The notes under the pieces: model-generated
The model's database searches: none
What the model saw: the letters and a program-made list of their open reading frames with translations, nothing else
What the model was told of the DNA's origin: nothing
Source: Oppiella nova
Lineage: Eukaryota > Arthropoda > Arachnida > Sarcoptiformes > Oppiidae
Assembly: GCA_905397405.1 (NCBI GenBank)
Contig: CAJPVJ010000001.1
Coordinates: forward strand, 310,001 to 374,000
Reading direction: 5' to 3'
Length of the DNA: 64,000 bases
Program-made: the position numbers and the translations under genes
In this document: piece by piece, positions 9,301 through 18,072 of the stretch
How the letters are laid out: every line of letters starts with the position of its first letter
How positions within the stretch are numbered: position 1 is the first letter of the stretch

Positions 9301-10723
9301 TTTCGATAGGTAATGCTAATGTTGCATGCCATTGTGTTGTTGTAATTCTTTCTTCAGTAGTTCCAGCCGCTTCAATTCGTTTTGTTTCAAGATTTCGGCT
9401 TAGATCATATTCATAAGTGGTTACTTGTCCAAATTGTTCATAACGAACTAAATTTCCAGAGCTATCATATTCTGAACGACTTTCTGTTGTAGTCCCTCGT
9501 TTCACCGTTCCAATATATTGAGTGCCTGAAATACGTGAACGGCTATATTCTCGTTGAGTACCATAAGGGTCGGTAACTTGTGTATTGTTTTCTGAATAAT
9601 TAAAACGGAATTGTTGTGTATTACCAGCATGTTCCGTCAAAATACCTCGATCAAATTCATCATAGGCATAATTAGCAAAACGATTGCCTAATTCATTACT
9701 TATTCCTGTGAGTAAATAAGGATTTTTTGAAGGTGCAACCAAAGTATTTTCATTATAGTTATAATATTTTGTGCCTGAAGATGGTCGGTTAACAGCCCAT
9801 AATATGTTCCCACTATAAGAATATTGAACACTCTGAGCATTAGGTAATTTAATGCTAGTAAGATAACCAGCTCTATCATAGGTCAAGGTCAGTTTTCGAC
9901 CAAATTGATCTGTGATAGTATTTGCTTTGAAGGTTGTTGTATTGGAATAACTGATAGTCACAAACTGATTGCCTATGTAAGCAATTCGTATTAATCGTCC
10001 TTTTGAGTCATAAGTTTCAACTTGACTGTTCTTGAGGTTTTTAATTTCCCAGCCACTGCTTAACTGGTTTAGAATTAAGCTTGTATCTGGGTCAACATAC
10101 CAGTCAGTGGTACCAAGTAATGGGGTTGTGCGACCTTGTCTGGGTGTTGCAATTATTTCCTTACCATCTTCACGCCATAGGGTTATAGACGTGATATTCG
10201 TACCCGATAATGTAAAATATAAGCGCATTGCATAATTATGAGTCCAAGCACGTGTTGAACCAAAAGGTGTATTATCTGATAAGACATTGTCTGAAAATAA
10301 ACTATTATAAACCCGAGTAACTTCTAATGGCCCAACTGGTGCTTTCCAGTCTGTTTCTACCTGAAATTTATTGCCTGTACTGACAGAACAAGGGTTTCCC
10401 AATCCATCGCAGCTTTTACCTTTGTCTTTTTTTGTTTCATAAATAGGTAAGCAAGTTGCAGTCGTACGTTGACCAAAAATAGCTTTTGTTCCAGCTGGGC
10501 AATCATTTGATTCTGTACAAAGATCATCACATTGATTAGGGCAGCTATAGGTTGCCATCCCTACATCGCCAATTGTGCATTTTATCCCACACCGTTTATC
10601 ACCTTTACTGATTCCTAATGTCCCAAACCATGCTCGGCAAACTTCGTCTGCTTTAGCATGTGCAGTGGTTTGTAGAATGAATATAGATATCAATACTAAG
10701 AATATATTTTTTAAATAAGTCAT
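6314..10723 (-). CDS. Sec-exported Rhs/YD-repeat polymorphic toxin with LHH-type nuclease tip
   Basis: A 1469-residue protein that looks whole. Residues 1-25 form a Sec signal peptide (hydrophobic LKNIFLVLISIFIL, then AHAKA). A Cys-rich segment follows (about 28-115), then a DUF6531-like entry module (GNPCSVSTGNKFQVETDW) and a long series of YD repeats (repeated YDxxGN / YDxLGR units) to about residue 1200. The Rhs core end is seen in RDYNPATGRYVQSDPLGL and closes with NPVSYNDPTG at 1299. The 170-residue tip has a hydrophobic stretch and then LHH (1388-1390), HPWNL (1410-1414) and HQRIHG, which fits the LHH family of HNH/endonuclease VII-like nucleases. There is no PAAR or VgrG domain, so export by Sec is more likely than by type VI secretion. 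Confidence 0.85.
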   Translation of the reverse strand: MTYLKNIFLVLISIFILQTTAHAKADEVCRAWFGTLGISKGDKRCGIKCTIGDVGMATYSCPNQCDDLCTESNDCPAGTKAIFGQRTTATCLPIYETKKDKGKSCDGLGNPCSVSTGNKFQVETDWKAPVGPLEVTRVYNSLFSDNVLSDNTPFGSTRAWTHNYAMRLYFTLSGTNITSITLWREDGKEIIATPRQGRTTPLLGTTDWYVDPDTSLILNQLSSGWEIKNLKNSQVETYDSKGRLIRIAYIGNQFVTISYSNTTTFKANTITDQFGRKLTLTYDRAGYLTSIKLPNAQSVQYSYSGNILWAVNRPSSGTKYYNYNENTLVAPSKNPYLLTGISNELGNRFANYAYDEFDRGILTEHAGNTQQFRFNYSENNTQVTDPYGTQREYSRSRISGTQYIGTVKRGTTTESRSEYDSSGNLVRYEQFGQVTTYEYDLSRNLETKRIEAAGTTEERITTTQWHATLALPIEIQESLRKINLTYDNAGNLLTRTITDLTTKKKRTWTYTYNNLGQILTLTEPTSEKTIYSYDNTGNLLTVTDSAGLVTSYSNYNTLGQPQIITFPSGHKITYTYDNLGRVLKTVETRLNPNFETSYNSTSKVVQWAQWITDLINQWSQSVGLGTPFSETGTSSQTSSTISLSSSQSATTTYVYDHAGQLTQVIFPDGEILNYEYDRAQRLALIRDNTGNTVNYTRNNAGAITHTAITDNYSNILFKTETVYDTLGRVSRQQGDHQQNEQFSYDDFNQLTEQKNALNQTSGYQYDALGRPKRQRNPAQGSIQYQYDSLDQLKTITDARGNTTTYHYNAFGDLESVNSPDTGLTTYQYDDTGRLTQYTDSQNNVHAYTYDNAQRVRQKTDGSGSNQLTTSFDYDGGQYGQGELTQTSNANSSIRYIRDSAGNVIEKAIALKPNLPLRVQYNYTAGGKLANILYPSGLQITYTYNQGLLNNISSSTGGKLLQNVRYTPMGISGWDWGTGYDQFHLLIDTDGRINDVTSTGILTRHYNFDVADRITNISDSNSTLNSGFNYDVMDRLIQQNIQFGDKNSVLSYSYDANGNRTQQNKAEDGISTDTAFSIANTSNRINSYSYLATGQVTQDNIRSYQYDAAGRSSRIQKNSSSIENRYDPLGQRVIKYISNTGVQSVVYFVYNESGQLLGEYDQNRNRIREYIWLGDRLVGMLSQERPNVLLRVHTDHLMTPRAVSEGDGDSRKVLWRWDGDQFGDVLPNEDVDANNIKFTMPLRHAGQYYDSEVGTFYNYFRDYNPATGRYVQSDPLGLFDGPNTYAYAYSNPVSYNDPTGQFVPILAGVAIGAGTDLGIQLVLNGGNFQCVSWAQVGVSGALGAIGGGWWSGSFKHAKSSASWFKLSTKWKNVSPRARKAQDTPKGYELHHWLIERNSWVGKKVPDVIKNHPWNLKAVERSVHQRIHGNDPAGETFNFIEKLWYGSPTWAKGAAGSVGSGISADSIVGEE

Positions 10724-11086
10724 TATCGTAAGCTGATTAATATTTGTTCTATAGATTATATGACTTTGAATTTTTAGTATAGATATTGGTTTACATATTG
10801 TTAAGTTTTTCTAAATTAATTGCAATGTGGTTAATACGGATTTGTAACCTATATTGATTTAATTAAGTGTTTTTTATTTATTATTCATTTTTATTTTCAA
10901 TTATTTTTATTTTTTGGTTAGTTTTAATAAACAATCCTCTTATCCATTCGCTAAGAAGATTGACTCAGGAATCTTCAGTTGAGACTTGATATATTTGAGT
11001 ACTGGTATTTGTGAATTTTCCATTAGATCAGGTATAGGTGTTTTATTTTCTTCTGATACAGATGTGCGGTGATATTTTTATGGCAA
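10724..11086. other. 363-base AT-rich gap: rhs promoter region and an orphan open frame
   Basis: Next to the Rhs start the sequence is very AT-rich and presumably holds its promoter; I see no clear -35/-10 pair. On the minus strand 10943-11077 is open for 45 codons and reads like protein (KTPIPDLMENSQIPVLKYIK within it), but it begins right after a stop and has no ribosome binding site. It may be a remnant of an older island gene. Confidence 0.35.
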
Positions 11087-11605
11087 TCACTCGCCCCAAA
11101 GCCGATCCACAATGTCTTCTACCGAATATTCAAAGTATCGTCCTGTTTGATCTTTATTGCGTTGAAACAATTGATGCTTAAATGCTTTAAAGTTGAGTTT
11201 TAAAAAGTTATAGAAATACCCGCCTGAGAAAATGGTGCGGAGGTAAAAAGCATTGATGAATTCATTTGCATGTTGAGTATTAAAATCTGAGCTTTTAATC
11301 CGCTGGACGATTTCAGTAAGTTCTTGTTTTGAAATATTGTGGATGATTTTAGGCTCAGGTAGGCAAATATCAAAGCTTAAATTTTCGATGCCTTCGGCTT
11401 CCCACCACTCCCAAAGATCATATTGAGAAATGTCTTTACTGGTAATTTCTGTGAGCTTTTCACTGAGTTTTTGATATTCAAGCGAATCTTCATCACCAAA
11501 CTCATCGCAATAGTCGGTGTAATTGGCAATCAATTCGAGCACAGTTGGATAAAGTTGTTGTGCTGTTTCAAAATCGGGTTCTATTTCTGTACGAAGTTTA
11601 TTCAT
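11087..11605 (-). CDS. Hypothetical acidic protein
   Basis: A 172-residue protein rich in Glu and Asp in its first 110 residues (DYCDEFGDEDSLEYQ near 31-45, DLWEWWEAEGIENL near 63-76), followed by an aromatic basic segment (GGYFYNFLKLNFKAFKHQLF) and an acidic end. It has no signal peptide and no membrane helix. I do not recognise the family. It sits between the Rhs island and the acyl-CoA synthetase, preceded by a 21-bp tandem repeat. Whether it belongs to the island or to the chromosome backbone is not clear. Confidence 0.6.
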   Translation of the reverse strand: MNKLRTEIEPDFETAQQLYPTVLELIANYTDYCDEFGDEDSLEYQKLSEKLTEITSKDISQYDLWEWWEAEGIENLSFDICLPEPKIIHNISKQELTEIVQRIKSSDFNTQHANEFINAFYLRTIFSGGYFYNFLKLNFKAFKHQLFQRNKDQTGRYFEYSVEDIVDRLWGE

Positions 11606-11719
11606 CGTTTGCTATGTTTAAATGATCAAAAAGTTTTAATGGTGCTATCAATAAGCGACAAGAAAAGCATAATTTCTAAAATGAAGTCGAGAAATGAGAA
11701 ATTAACGTTTTAAGCCTAT

Positions 11720-11782
11720 TTTCACCCATTTACCGCTCTCTTTCACCAATTTATCTCACTCTTTCATCAATTTACCTTACTA
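11720..11782. repeat. Three imperfect tandem copies of a 21-bp unit, upstream of the 11605 start
   Basis: Copies at 11720-11740, 11741-11761 and 11762-11782 each start TTTCA(C/T)C(C/A)ATTTA and end in a C/T/A-rich half. The 21-bp period is two helical turns. AATTTACCTT in the last copy (11769-11778) has a perfect inverted partner, AAGGTAAATT, at 11835-11844 near the end of the acyl-CoA synthetase gene. Confidence 0.6.
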
Positions 11783-11864
11783 GCCAGTATGACCTTCTAA
11801 ATAAAAACAGTCATTTATTTTTACTGGGAAGAGGAAGGTAAATTGGATCATTCAAACAGGTAGA

Positions 11865-13511
11865 CTAATTAAATTCACCCACTGAGCGCTCTTTTGCCCA
11901 GTCACGTAAGATAAATTTTTGTAATTTACCTGTCGATGTTTTTGGAATCTCACAAATCACTACACTTTTAGGGACTTTAAAGCGTGCCAAATGCTGTTTG
12001 CAGAATTCAATCACCTCTTCAGGTGTGGTTTCTGCACCTTGTTTAAGTTCTATAAAGGCACAAGGAACTTCTTGCCAACGTGGATCGGGTTGCGCAACCA
12101 CTGCCGCAGTCATAATTGCAGGATGAGTATAAAGAACCTCTTCAACTTCTAAAGATGAGATATTTTCACCACCTGAAATAATGATGTCTTTTGAACGGTC
12201 CATAATTTTTGCATAACCATCGGGCTGGCAAACCGCTAAATCACCAGTATGAAACCAGCCACCTTTAAAGGCTTCTTCTGTGGCTTTGGTATTTTTTAAA
12301 TAACCTTTCATGACAATGTTGCCACGGAACATAATTTCTCCCATGGTCTTGCCATCATTAGGCACAGGTTGCATCGTTTCAGCATCCAACACACGCATAC
12401 CATCTTGTAATGGATAAGGTACACCTTGGCGCGAGTGTAATTGTGCTTGCTCTTGAATAGACAGGTCACTCCAACCTGCTTGAGATGCACATAATGCAGA
12501 AGGGCCATAAGTTTCAGTGAGACCATAGACATGATTGACTTGAATACCAATATGATGCATTCCTTCAATAATTGCTGCAGGCGGTGCAGCACCAGCCACC
12601 ATTACTTCTACATGATGTTCAAATTTAATTTGTTGTTCTTTCGGGGTGTTGATCAACATCGATAAGACAATCGGTGCACCACAGAAATAGTCAACTTTGT
12701 ATTGATCAATAAGTTGATAAACCAACTCAGGATCAATTTTACGTAAGCAGATATTGGTACCGCCATTGGCTGCAACAGTCCAAGCAAAACACCAACCATT
12801 GCAATGGAATAGCGGAAGTGTCCATAAATATTTACAACGTGGTGTCATACCACAGGCGATGATATTACTGGCTGCATTGATATAAGCACCACGATGGTGA
12901 TAAACCACACCTTTCGGATTGCCTGTAGTGCCAGAGGTATAATTTAGACTAATCGCATCCCATTCATCCTGAGGTAAATGCCACTCAAAATCTGCATCAC
13001 CACTTTTCAGCCAATCCTCATATTCAATTTGACCAATACGTGCTGTAGCATCATTGTTTTCGTATTCCTCATCTGCAACATCAATGATATAGATCTGTTG
13101 AGCAATAAGCGCTACCGCTTCTTTAGCCAAAGCCGCAAACTCAGGGTCAACCAAAAGAACTTTGGTTTCAGCATGCTCTAACATAAACGCAATGGTTTTG
13201 GCATCTAAACGAGTATTCAGCGTATTTAAAACAGCACCAGCCATAGGGACTGCAAAATGCGCTTCGACCATCGCAGGGATATTGGGTAAAAGAACAGAAA
13301 CGGTATCGTTTTTTTGAATCCCCAGATTTTGTAATTGATGGGCAAATTGACGACAACGGGTATAGGTGTCACGCCAAGAGATATGACGAGCACCATGTAC
13401 AATCGCATCTTGATTTGGATAAATGTAGGCTGCACGCTCTAGATAACGTAAAGGTGATAATGCTACAAAGTTTGCAGGGGTTCGTGGTAATTGATCATAG
13501 GCACTGACCAT
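11865..13511 (-). CDS. Acyl-CoA synthetase (AMP-forming)
   Basis: A 548-residue ANL-superfamily ligase that activates a carboxylic (fatty) acid with ATP to acyl-AMP, then acyl-CoA. Motifs: YTSGTTGNPKG at about residues 191-201 (phosphate loop), GLTETYGP near 335, WFHTGDLA near 422, and the C-terminal KTSTGKLQKF with the catalytic Lys. The ATG at 13523 has no ribosome binding site; the ATG at 13511 has GGAG six bases before it, so I start there (MVSAYDQLPR). The frame resembles medium-chain AlkK-type enzymes, but the substrate is not fixed by sequence. With the nearby acyl-CoA dehydrogenases it points to fatty-acid or related catabolism. Confidence 0.92.
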   Translation of the reverse strand: MVSAYDQLPRTPANFVALSPLRYLERAAYIYPNQDAIVHGARHISWRDTYTRCRQFAHQLQNLGIQKNDTVSVLLPNIPAMVEAHFAVPMAGAVLNTLNTRLDAKTIAFMLEHAETKVLLVDPEFAALAKEAVALIAQQIYIIDVADEEYENNDATARIGQIEYEDWLKSGDADFEWHLPQDEWDAISLNYTSGTTGNPKGVVYHHRGAYINAASNIIACGMTPRCKYLWTLPLFHCNGWCFAWTVAANGGTNICLRKIDPELVYQLIDQYKVDYFCGAPIVLSMLINTPKEQQIKFEHHVEVMVAGAAPPAAIIEGMHHIGIQVNHVYGLTETYGPSALCASQAGWSDLSIQEQAQLHSRQGVPYPLQDGMRVLDAETMQPVPNDGKTMGEIMFRGNIVMKGYLKNTKATEEAFKGGWFHTGDLAVCQPDGYAKIMDRSKDIIISGGENISSLEVEEVLYTHPAIMTAAVVAQPDPRWQEVPCAFIELKQGAETTPEEVIEFCKQHLARFKVPKSVVICEIPKTSTGKLQKFILRDWAKERSVGEFN

Positions 13512-13747
13512 GTTTAGCTCCATCTATATTTGTTCTAATTTCCGTGTTTAAAAGATATGCATAAGCCTGTCAGAATTCATTTAGGCTTTAGTCGAGTACT
13601 CCAGCTAAATATGCATCGTTATACATCTTTACCCTTATTTAAATATTTTTTGGAATATTTAATTTATTGAATTAAATTAATATTTTGTAAGCTTAATATA
13701 AATATTAACCCTGATTTTATGCAGAATCTTATTTCAAACCACGTCAT

Positions 13748-14824
13748 TCAAATACGAATAACTGAACCCAACAGTTTCGCTTTTTTGTATTCCGTTGGCG
13801 AAGATCCAGTCCATTTTTTAAACGCACGACGAAATTCCCTTAACTCACTAAAACCAAGATTGAAACTGATTTCACTCATCGATTGATTTTCTTCAATCCA
13901 CTGTTTGGCTTTTTTTTCTAACACCTGTTGCTTTAATAACTGAAAATTTAGTCCTTCATTGAGTAGTAAACGCCGTAAATGGCGTTCGCTAAAATGAAAA
14001 TATTGCGCTGCTTGCTGCATATCAAAGCGTTCAGGTAGATGGCTTTCAACCAAATGTGCTAACACTTTTGCCAAACTGTGTTGATTCATTTGATCAAATT
14101 GTTTTAAAGCTTGATCACAAATCAGAATTGCACTTTGATAATTGACAGGACTATAGTTTTTGAGGCTTCTCGACAAGAGTGTTTTGTTAAATCGGATGAC
14201 ATTTTTAGCCGTTTTAAAATAAATTGGACAATTGAAAATTCTTTGATAATCATTGATATATGCTGAATGATCATAGCTCAGTTCTAAGCTGATTAACTCA
14301 TAGCTATGGTCTAGCATCATATTGACACAGGTAATAATACTGGCAAAAACTTCATCACAGAAAAAGGCTTTTAGCTCACCACAGTTACTTCGCTCAGAAA
14401 GTTCAATTTCACAATAATCATCAACAAGATTGACGGTTAAATCTAAGACACTGCCTGAAATGGGATGATAGTGCAGTGCGGTCTCCAATGCTTCAGCCAC
14501 CGTTTTACAGGCTTGCATGGCAAAGCCCAAAATACCAATTGAAATCTGACCTTCACTACTGCCCAGCAATAAGCCTAAATTTTGTTGCTGGGTATCTTTA
14601 ACTGCGAGATGAATAACCTCACAGAGTTCTGAAAAAGCAACAAAACCATGCCCTTGGCGAATTTGTTCCAAGTCTAAATTTTGTGCTGCGAACCAATTGT
14701 CATATTGCCAGTGTTGTTGTTCTGCATAATGAACCAAACTCGTCAGTATCATTGGTGGAATATAAAATTGAGTATTGGCAATTTCCTTTTGCTGCAAGCT
14801 CATAAAGTCCGCTTCGCCCCCCAT
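13748..14824 (-). CDS. AraC-family transcriptional regulator
   Basis: A 358-residue regulator. The N-terminal part is the arabinose-binding-like sensor domain used by OruR/ArgR-type members. The last 100 residues hold the two helix-turn-helix motifs (FDMQQAAQYFHFSERHLRRL, then SMSEISFNLGFSELREFRRA and FKKWTGSSPTEYK). ATG at 14824 is the longest start; ATG at 14803 (MSLQQKE) is an alternative, and neither has a convincing ribosome binding site. It is transcribed away from the ceramidase-like operon across a 115-base gap and is the natural candidate to control that operon. The ligand is unknown. Confidence 0.88.
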   Translation of the reverse strand: MGGEADFMSLQQKEIANTQFYIPPMILTSLVHYAEQQHWQYDNWFAAQNLDLEQIRQGHGFVAFSELCEVIHLAVKDTQQQNLGLLLGSSEGQISIGILGFAMQACKTVAEALETALHYHPISGSVLDLTVNLVDDYCEIELSERSNCGELKAFFCDEVFASIITCVNMMLDHSYELISLELSYDHSAYINDYQRIFNCPIYFKTAKNVIRFNKTLLSRSLKNYSPVNYQSAILICDQALKQFDQMNQHSLAKVLAHLVESHLPERFDMQQAAQYFHFSERHLRRLLLNEGLNFQLLKQQVLEKKAKQWIEENQSMSEISFNLGFSELREFRRAFKKWTGSSPTEYKKAKLLGSVIRI

Positions 14825-14939
14825 ATTATTGTTGCTTTTACCCTAGTTGGTATCGCATATTTTTGATTAAGATTCAATCTACTTCTGGTATTCGCTGATA
14901 TAAATTCGCTGACATAAAAAAGATAAAGGATGACTGCAT

Positions 14940-16694
14940 ATGTTTATGGTGGGTTGGGATAAACAAGAAATAAACATTCAGCCACAAGGTTATGCCATGT
15001 TTGGTTATGGTATGTGGTCGCATCGTGCTTATCAAAAACGTACAGCATTGTTTGCTCGTACATTCACTATCCGTCGTTTAGCTTTAGAACACCCCATTAT
15101 TTTTTGTTGTCTGGATTTTGGTTGTATTACTTATGCGATCCGTAGTGGTGTTGTTGAGCGCTTAAAACAACAATTAGCTGAGCAATTTAATGAACAGTAT
15201 TTGGTCTTGATGGCAACCCATACTCATTCTGGTCCTGGCGGTTGTGCTTATGAAGCTCTATACAATATGCCGACCCCAGGTTTTGTTCCAGAGCATGTCG
15301 AAGCTGTAGTAAATGCGGTCATGCTCAGTATTTTCAATGCCTTAGACACTGAAAAAGAAACTGAACTTCGTTATCAAAGTTGCCAATTTCCTGATGATAT
15401 TCCAGTGGCATGGAATCGATCATTGCAGGCATATAATCGTAACCCCGATGTGATTCAAAGAACCGAAGCAGAAACCAATCTCGCCTTAAACCGTGAAATG
15501 CAATTAATCGGTTTTTATCGTGATGATCAATTATGTTCCTTTATTTCATTATTTGGAGTGCATGCAACCTGTTTGAGTAGTCAACTCAAAGCACATGATG
15601 GTGACAATAAAGGCTATGCTGCTGCGTTAAGTGAACATTATCTATTAACACAAGGTATTCCAAACCCTGTTGCCATTTTCGCACAAGCAACAGCAGGAGA
15701 TGTCTCTCCACATTTTCATGGCCCCAAACAAGATGCGATTCGCAATAAAATTAAGGGCGAAAGAGAATATCAATATGCTGAGCAAAATGGGCGTTATCAA
15801 AGTGAAATTGCGATTAAAGCACTGACTACACCGCTTGAAAAAACCACTAACAATGCGATGGAAGCATGTTTACTCCAAGGCAGTATCGATGCTGTTTTAT
15901 CTTATGTAGATCTGAGTCAAGTCGATGTGCCGAGTGAATTTAGTCAGGGGATACAAGGCGCTAAAACCAGTGCAGCTTGCCATGGCGTCGGCTTCTTCGG
16001 GGGAACGCCTATAGATGGTAAGGGGACACCTACAGCGATTCTTAAAGTGATGTCTTTACTTGCTAAGCGAGTACGTAAGCAACGTTTAGCAAACTCGAAT
16101 TCTCTGCAGTACAGCAAATATAAAGCACTCTATGACTCACAATTCCCGAAAGAGATTGTTTTAGAAAGTCCGGATAATCAGTTGCTGGGTAAAGGTTTAG
16201 ATTTTTCACCAAGCATTTTTGATCCTTTAATTGCAGAAATGAATCGCCAAGTTAAAGCAGGTGCCATTCAAGACAGCCCACTGGTTCCAAGTGTTATTCC
16301 GCTACAGATTATCCAAATTGGTCAATTGGCTTTGATTTGTTGTCCCGGAGAAATTACCACAACAGCAGGGCAACGTGTAATTCAGACTGTGGCAAAACAG
16401 TTCTCAAAGCATCGTGGTATTTCAAAGGTTGGTTTAGTGTCTTATTGCAATGATTATATGGGCTATATCACCACCAATGAAGAATATCAGCAACAAGCTT
16501 ATGAAGGTGCACATACCTTATATGGTCAATGGACACATGCGGCAATTCAGTACAAATTTCAGCAATTGGCAACGCAACTGAATCTAGATAAATCTCAACG
16601 CGAATATGACCAAATCACACGGCCCGTAGCGATTCCACCACACGAAATAGAAAAAAGAACAAATCATGGCAATTTAAAAACTGCTGTACGCTAA
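14940..16694 (+). CDS. Neutral ceramidase-like amidase, without signal peptide
   Basis: A 584-residue protein of the neutral/alkaline ceramidase N-terminal family, a zinc amidase fold. Visible are GWDKQEINI near residue 5, the zinc motif THTHSGPGG at 93-101 and FGVHATCLSS near 200, a second metal-site region. Known neutral ceramidases cleave the N-acyl bond of ceramide and are secreted. This one starts MFMVGWDK with no signal peptide, so it is probably cytoplasmic and may hydrolyse another N-acyl or amide substrate. AAAGGATG gives the ribosome binding site. First gene of an operon with a flavoenzyme and a PLP enzyme, opposite an AraC regulator. Confidence 0.85.
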   Translation: MFMVGWDKQEINIQPQGYAMFGYGMWSHRAYQKRTALFARTFTIRRLALEHPIIFCCLDFGCITYAIRSGVVERLKQQLAEQFNEQYLVLMATHTHSGPGGCAYEALYNMPTPGFVPEHVEAVVNAVMLSIFNALDTEKETELRYQSCQFPDDIPVAWNRSLQAYNRNPDVIQRTEAETNLALNREMQLIGFYRDDQLCSFISLFGVHATCLSSQLKAHDGDNKGYAAALSEHYLLTQGIPNPVAIFAQATAGDVSPHFHGPKQDAIRNKIKGEREYQYAEQNGRYQSEIAIKALTTPLEKTTNNAMEACLLQGSIDAVLSYVDLSQVDVPSEFSQGIQGAKTSAACHGVGFFGGTPIDGKGTPTAILKVMSLLAKRVRKQRLANSNSLQYSKYKALYDSQFPKEIVLESPDNQLLGKGLDFSPSIFDPLIAEMNRQVKAGAIQDSPLVPSVIPLQIIQIGQLALICCPGEITTTAGQRVIQTVAKQFSKHRGISKVGLVSYCNDYMGYITTNEEYQQQAYEGAHTLYGQWTHAAIQYKFQQLATQLNLDKSQREYDQITRPVAIPPHEIEKRTNHGNLKTAVR

Positions 16695-16706
16695 AGGATG
16701 AGCATT

Positions 16707-18020
16707 ATGAATCAATTGATTAATCAAGCACCGAACAAGCACAAATTAAATCAGCAAAAATGGAACAATTGGTCGGGCTATCAACAGTCTCACCCTGAGC
16801 AGATTTTAAAGCCTGAAAGTCTTGATGAGTTAAAACACATTGTCCAAACCCAAGCAAAGATTCGAGTGGTGGGAGCAGGGCATTCATTTACACCTTTGGT
16901 GAGTACCGATGCAACAATGCTGTCTTTGGATGGTCTTTGTGGTGTGGATCAAGTCAATACTGAATTTGCCCAAGCCAGTATTTGGGCAGGAACACGATTA
17001 TTTAATTTAGGGCAATATTTAGAACCGATGCAGCAGTCTTTAATGCAACAGGGTGATATTGACCAGCAAAGTTTAGCTGGTGCTGTTTCAACGGGAACAC
17101 ATGGTACAGGTGTGGGCTTACATTGTATTTCAGGTTATGTACAAGCATTTGAATTACTCACAGCATCAGGAGAAATTCTTCATTGTAATCGCCATGAAAA
17201 TCCAGATATTTTTACTGCTGGGCGAGTGTCTTTAGGGAGCTTAGGGGTTTTGACTAAAATCACTATGCAGAATAAACCACGCTATAAACTTAAAGAGCAA
17301 GTTAGACTGTGTGCGGTCAAAGACTTTATTCAAAATATTGACCAATGGAAAGCACAACATCGGCATATCGAGTGTTTTGCATTTTCGCATGCAGATAAAT
17401 TGATTTTAAAAACCTTAGATATTACTGAAGATGAGATTCAACCACGCACTGAATCATGGCCATCTGAGGATACGTTATTAACCTTATGTTGTGAGTTAAC
17501 CAAATCTTTTCCAGCATTGAATCCAAAACTACAAAAGCTCTTAGGCGTTTTTATTAAGCCAAGCACATTTGTTGATTGGTCAGGCAATATTTTCCCTACA
17601 CCACGTGAAACGAAATTTAATGAAATGGAATATCAGGTTCCAGTTGAATTGGGTGTGGAATGTTTGCAAGCTGTTCTAGCTGCGCTAAAAAACTCAAGAG
17701 CACAAACCTTTTTCCCTGTGGAGTTTCGATTTGTCAAAGGTGATGATATTTGGTTAAGTCCGTTTTATCAGCGGGACTCTATTTCCATCTCAGTACACCA
17801 ATATTATAAGCAAGCACCTAGACAATTATTTGATGAAGTTGAGTCGATTTTACAACGTTATCAGGGGCGACCACATTGGGGGAAAATGCATAGTATGACA
17901 GCAACACAACTTAAAACCCTATACCCTAAGTGGGATGCGTTTATGCAGTTGAGAGAACGACTTGATCCAAGCAGAAAGTTTTTAAACCCTTATTTAGAAA
18001 AGTTATTCTTATCTGAGTAA
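16707..18020 (+). CDS. FAD-linked oxidase of the D-arabinono-1,4-lactone oxidase type
   Basis: A 437-residue flavoenzyme with a PCMH-type FAD domain (GAGHSFTPL at about 56-64, whose His is the usual site of covalent flavin attachment, and SLAGAVSTGTHGTG near 120). A C-terminal ALO domain ends in HWGKMHS and DPSRKFLNPYL. Family members oxidise aldonolactones or sugar alcohols. ATG at 16698 lies inside the ribosome binding site AAAGGATG, so the ATG at 16707 is the better start. It follows the ceramidase-like gene by only 12 bases, so cotranscription is near certain. The real substrate is unknown. Confidence 0.87.
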   Translation: MNQLINQAPNKHKLNQQKWNNWSGYQQSHPEQILKPESLDELKHIVQTQAKIRVVGAGHSFTPLVSTDATMLSLDGLCGVDQVNTEFAQASIWAGTRLFNLGQYLEPMQQSLMQQGDIDQQSLAGAVSTGTHGTGVGLHCISGYVQAFELLTASGEILHCNRHENPDIFTAGRVSLGSLGVLTKITMQNKPRYKLKEQVRLCAVKDFIQNIDQWKAQHRHIECFAFSHADKLILKTLDITEDEIQPRTESWPSEDTLLTLCCELTKSFPALNPKLQKLLGVFIKPSTFVDWSGNIFPTPRETKFNEMEYQVPVELGVECLQAVLAALKNSRAQTFFPVEFRFVKGDDIWLSPFYQRDSISISVHQYYKQAPRQLFDEVESILQRYQGRPHWGKMHSMTATQLKTLYPKWDAFMQLRERLDPSRKFLNPYLEKLFLSE

Positions 18021-18072
18021 TGGGTAAAGTTGAGTGAGTGGGTAAAATTAAAATAGACCATAAAGGTAGACT

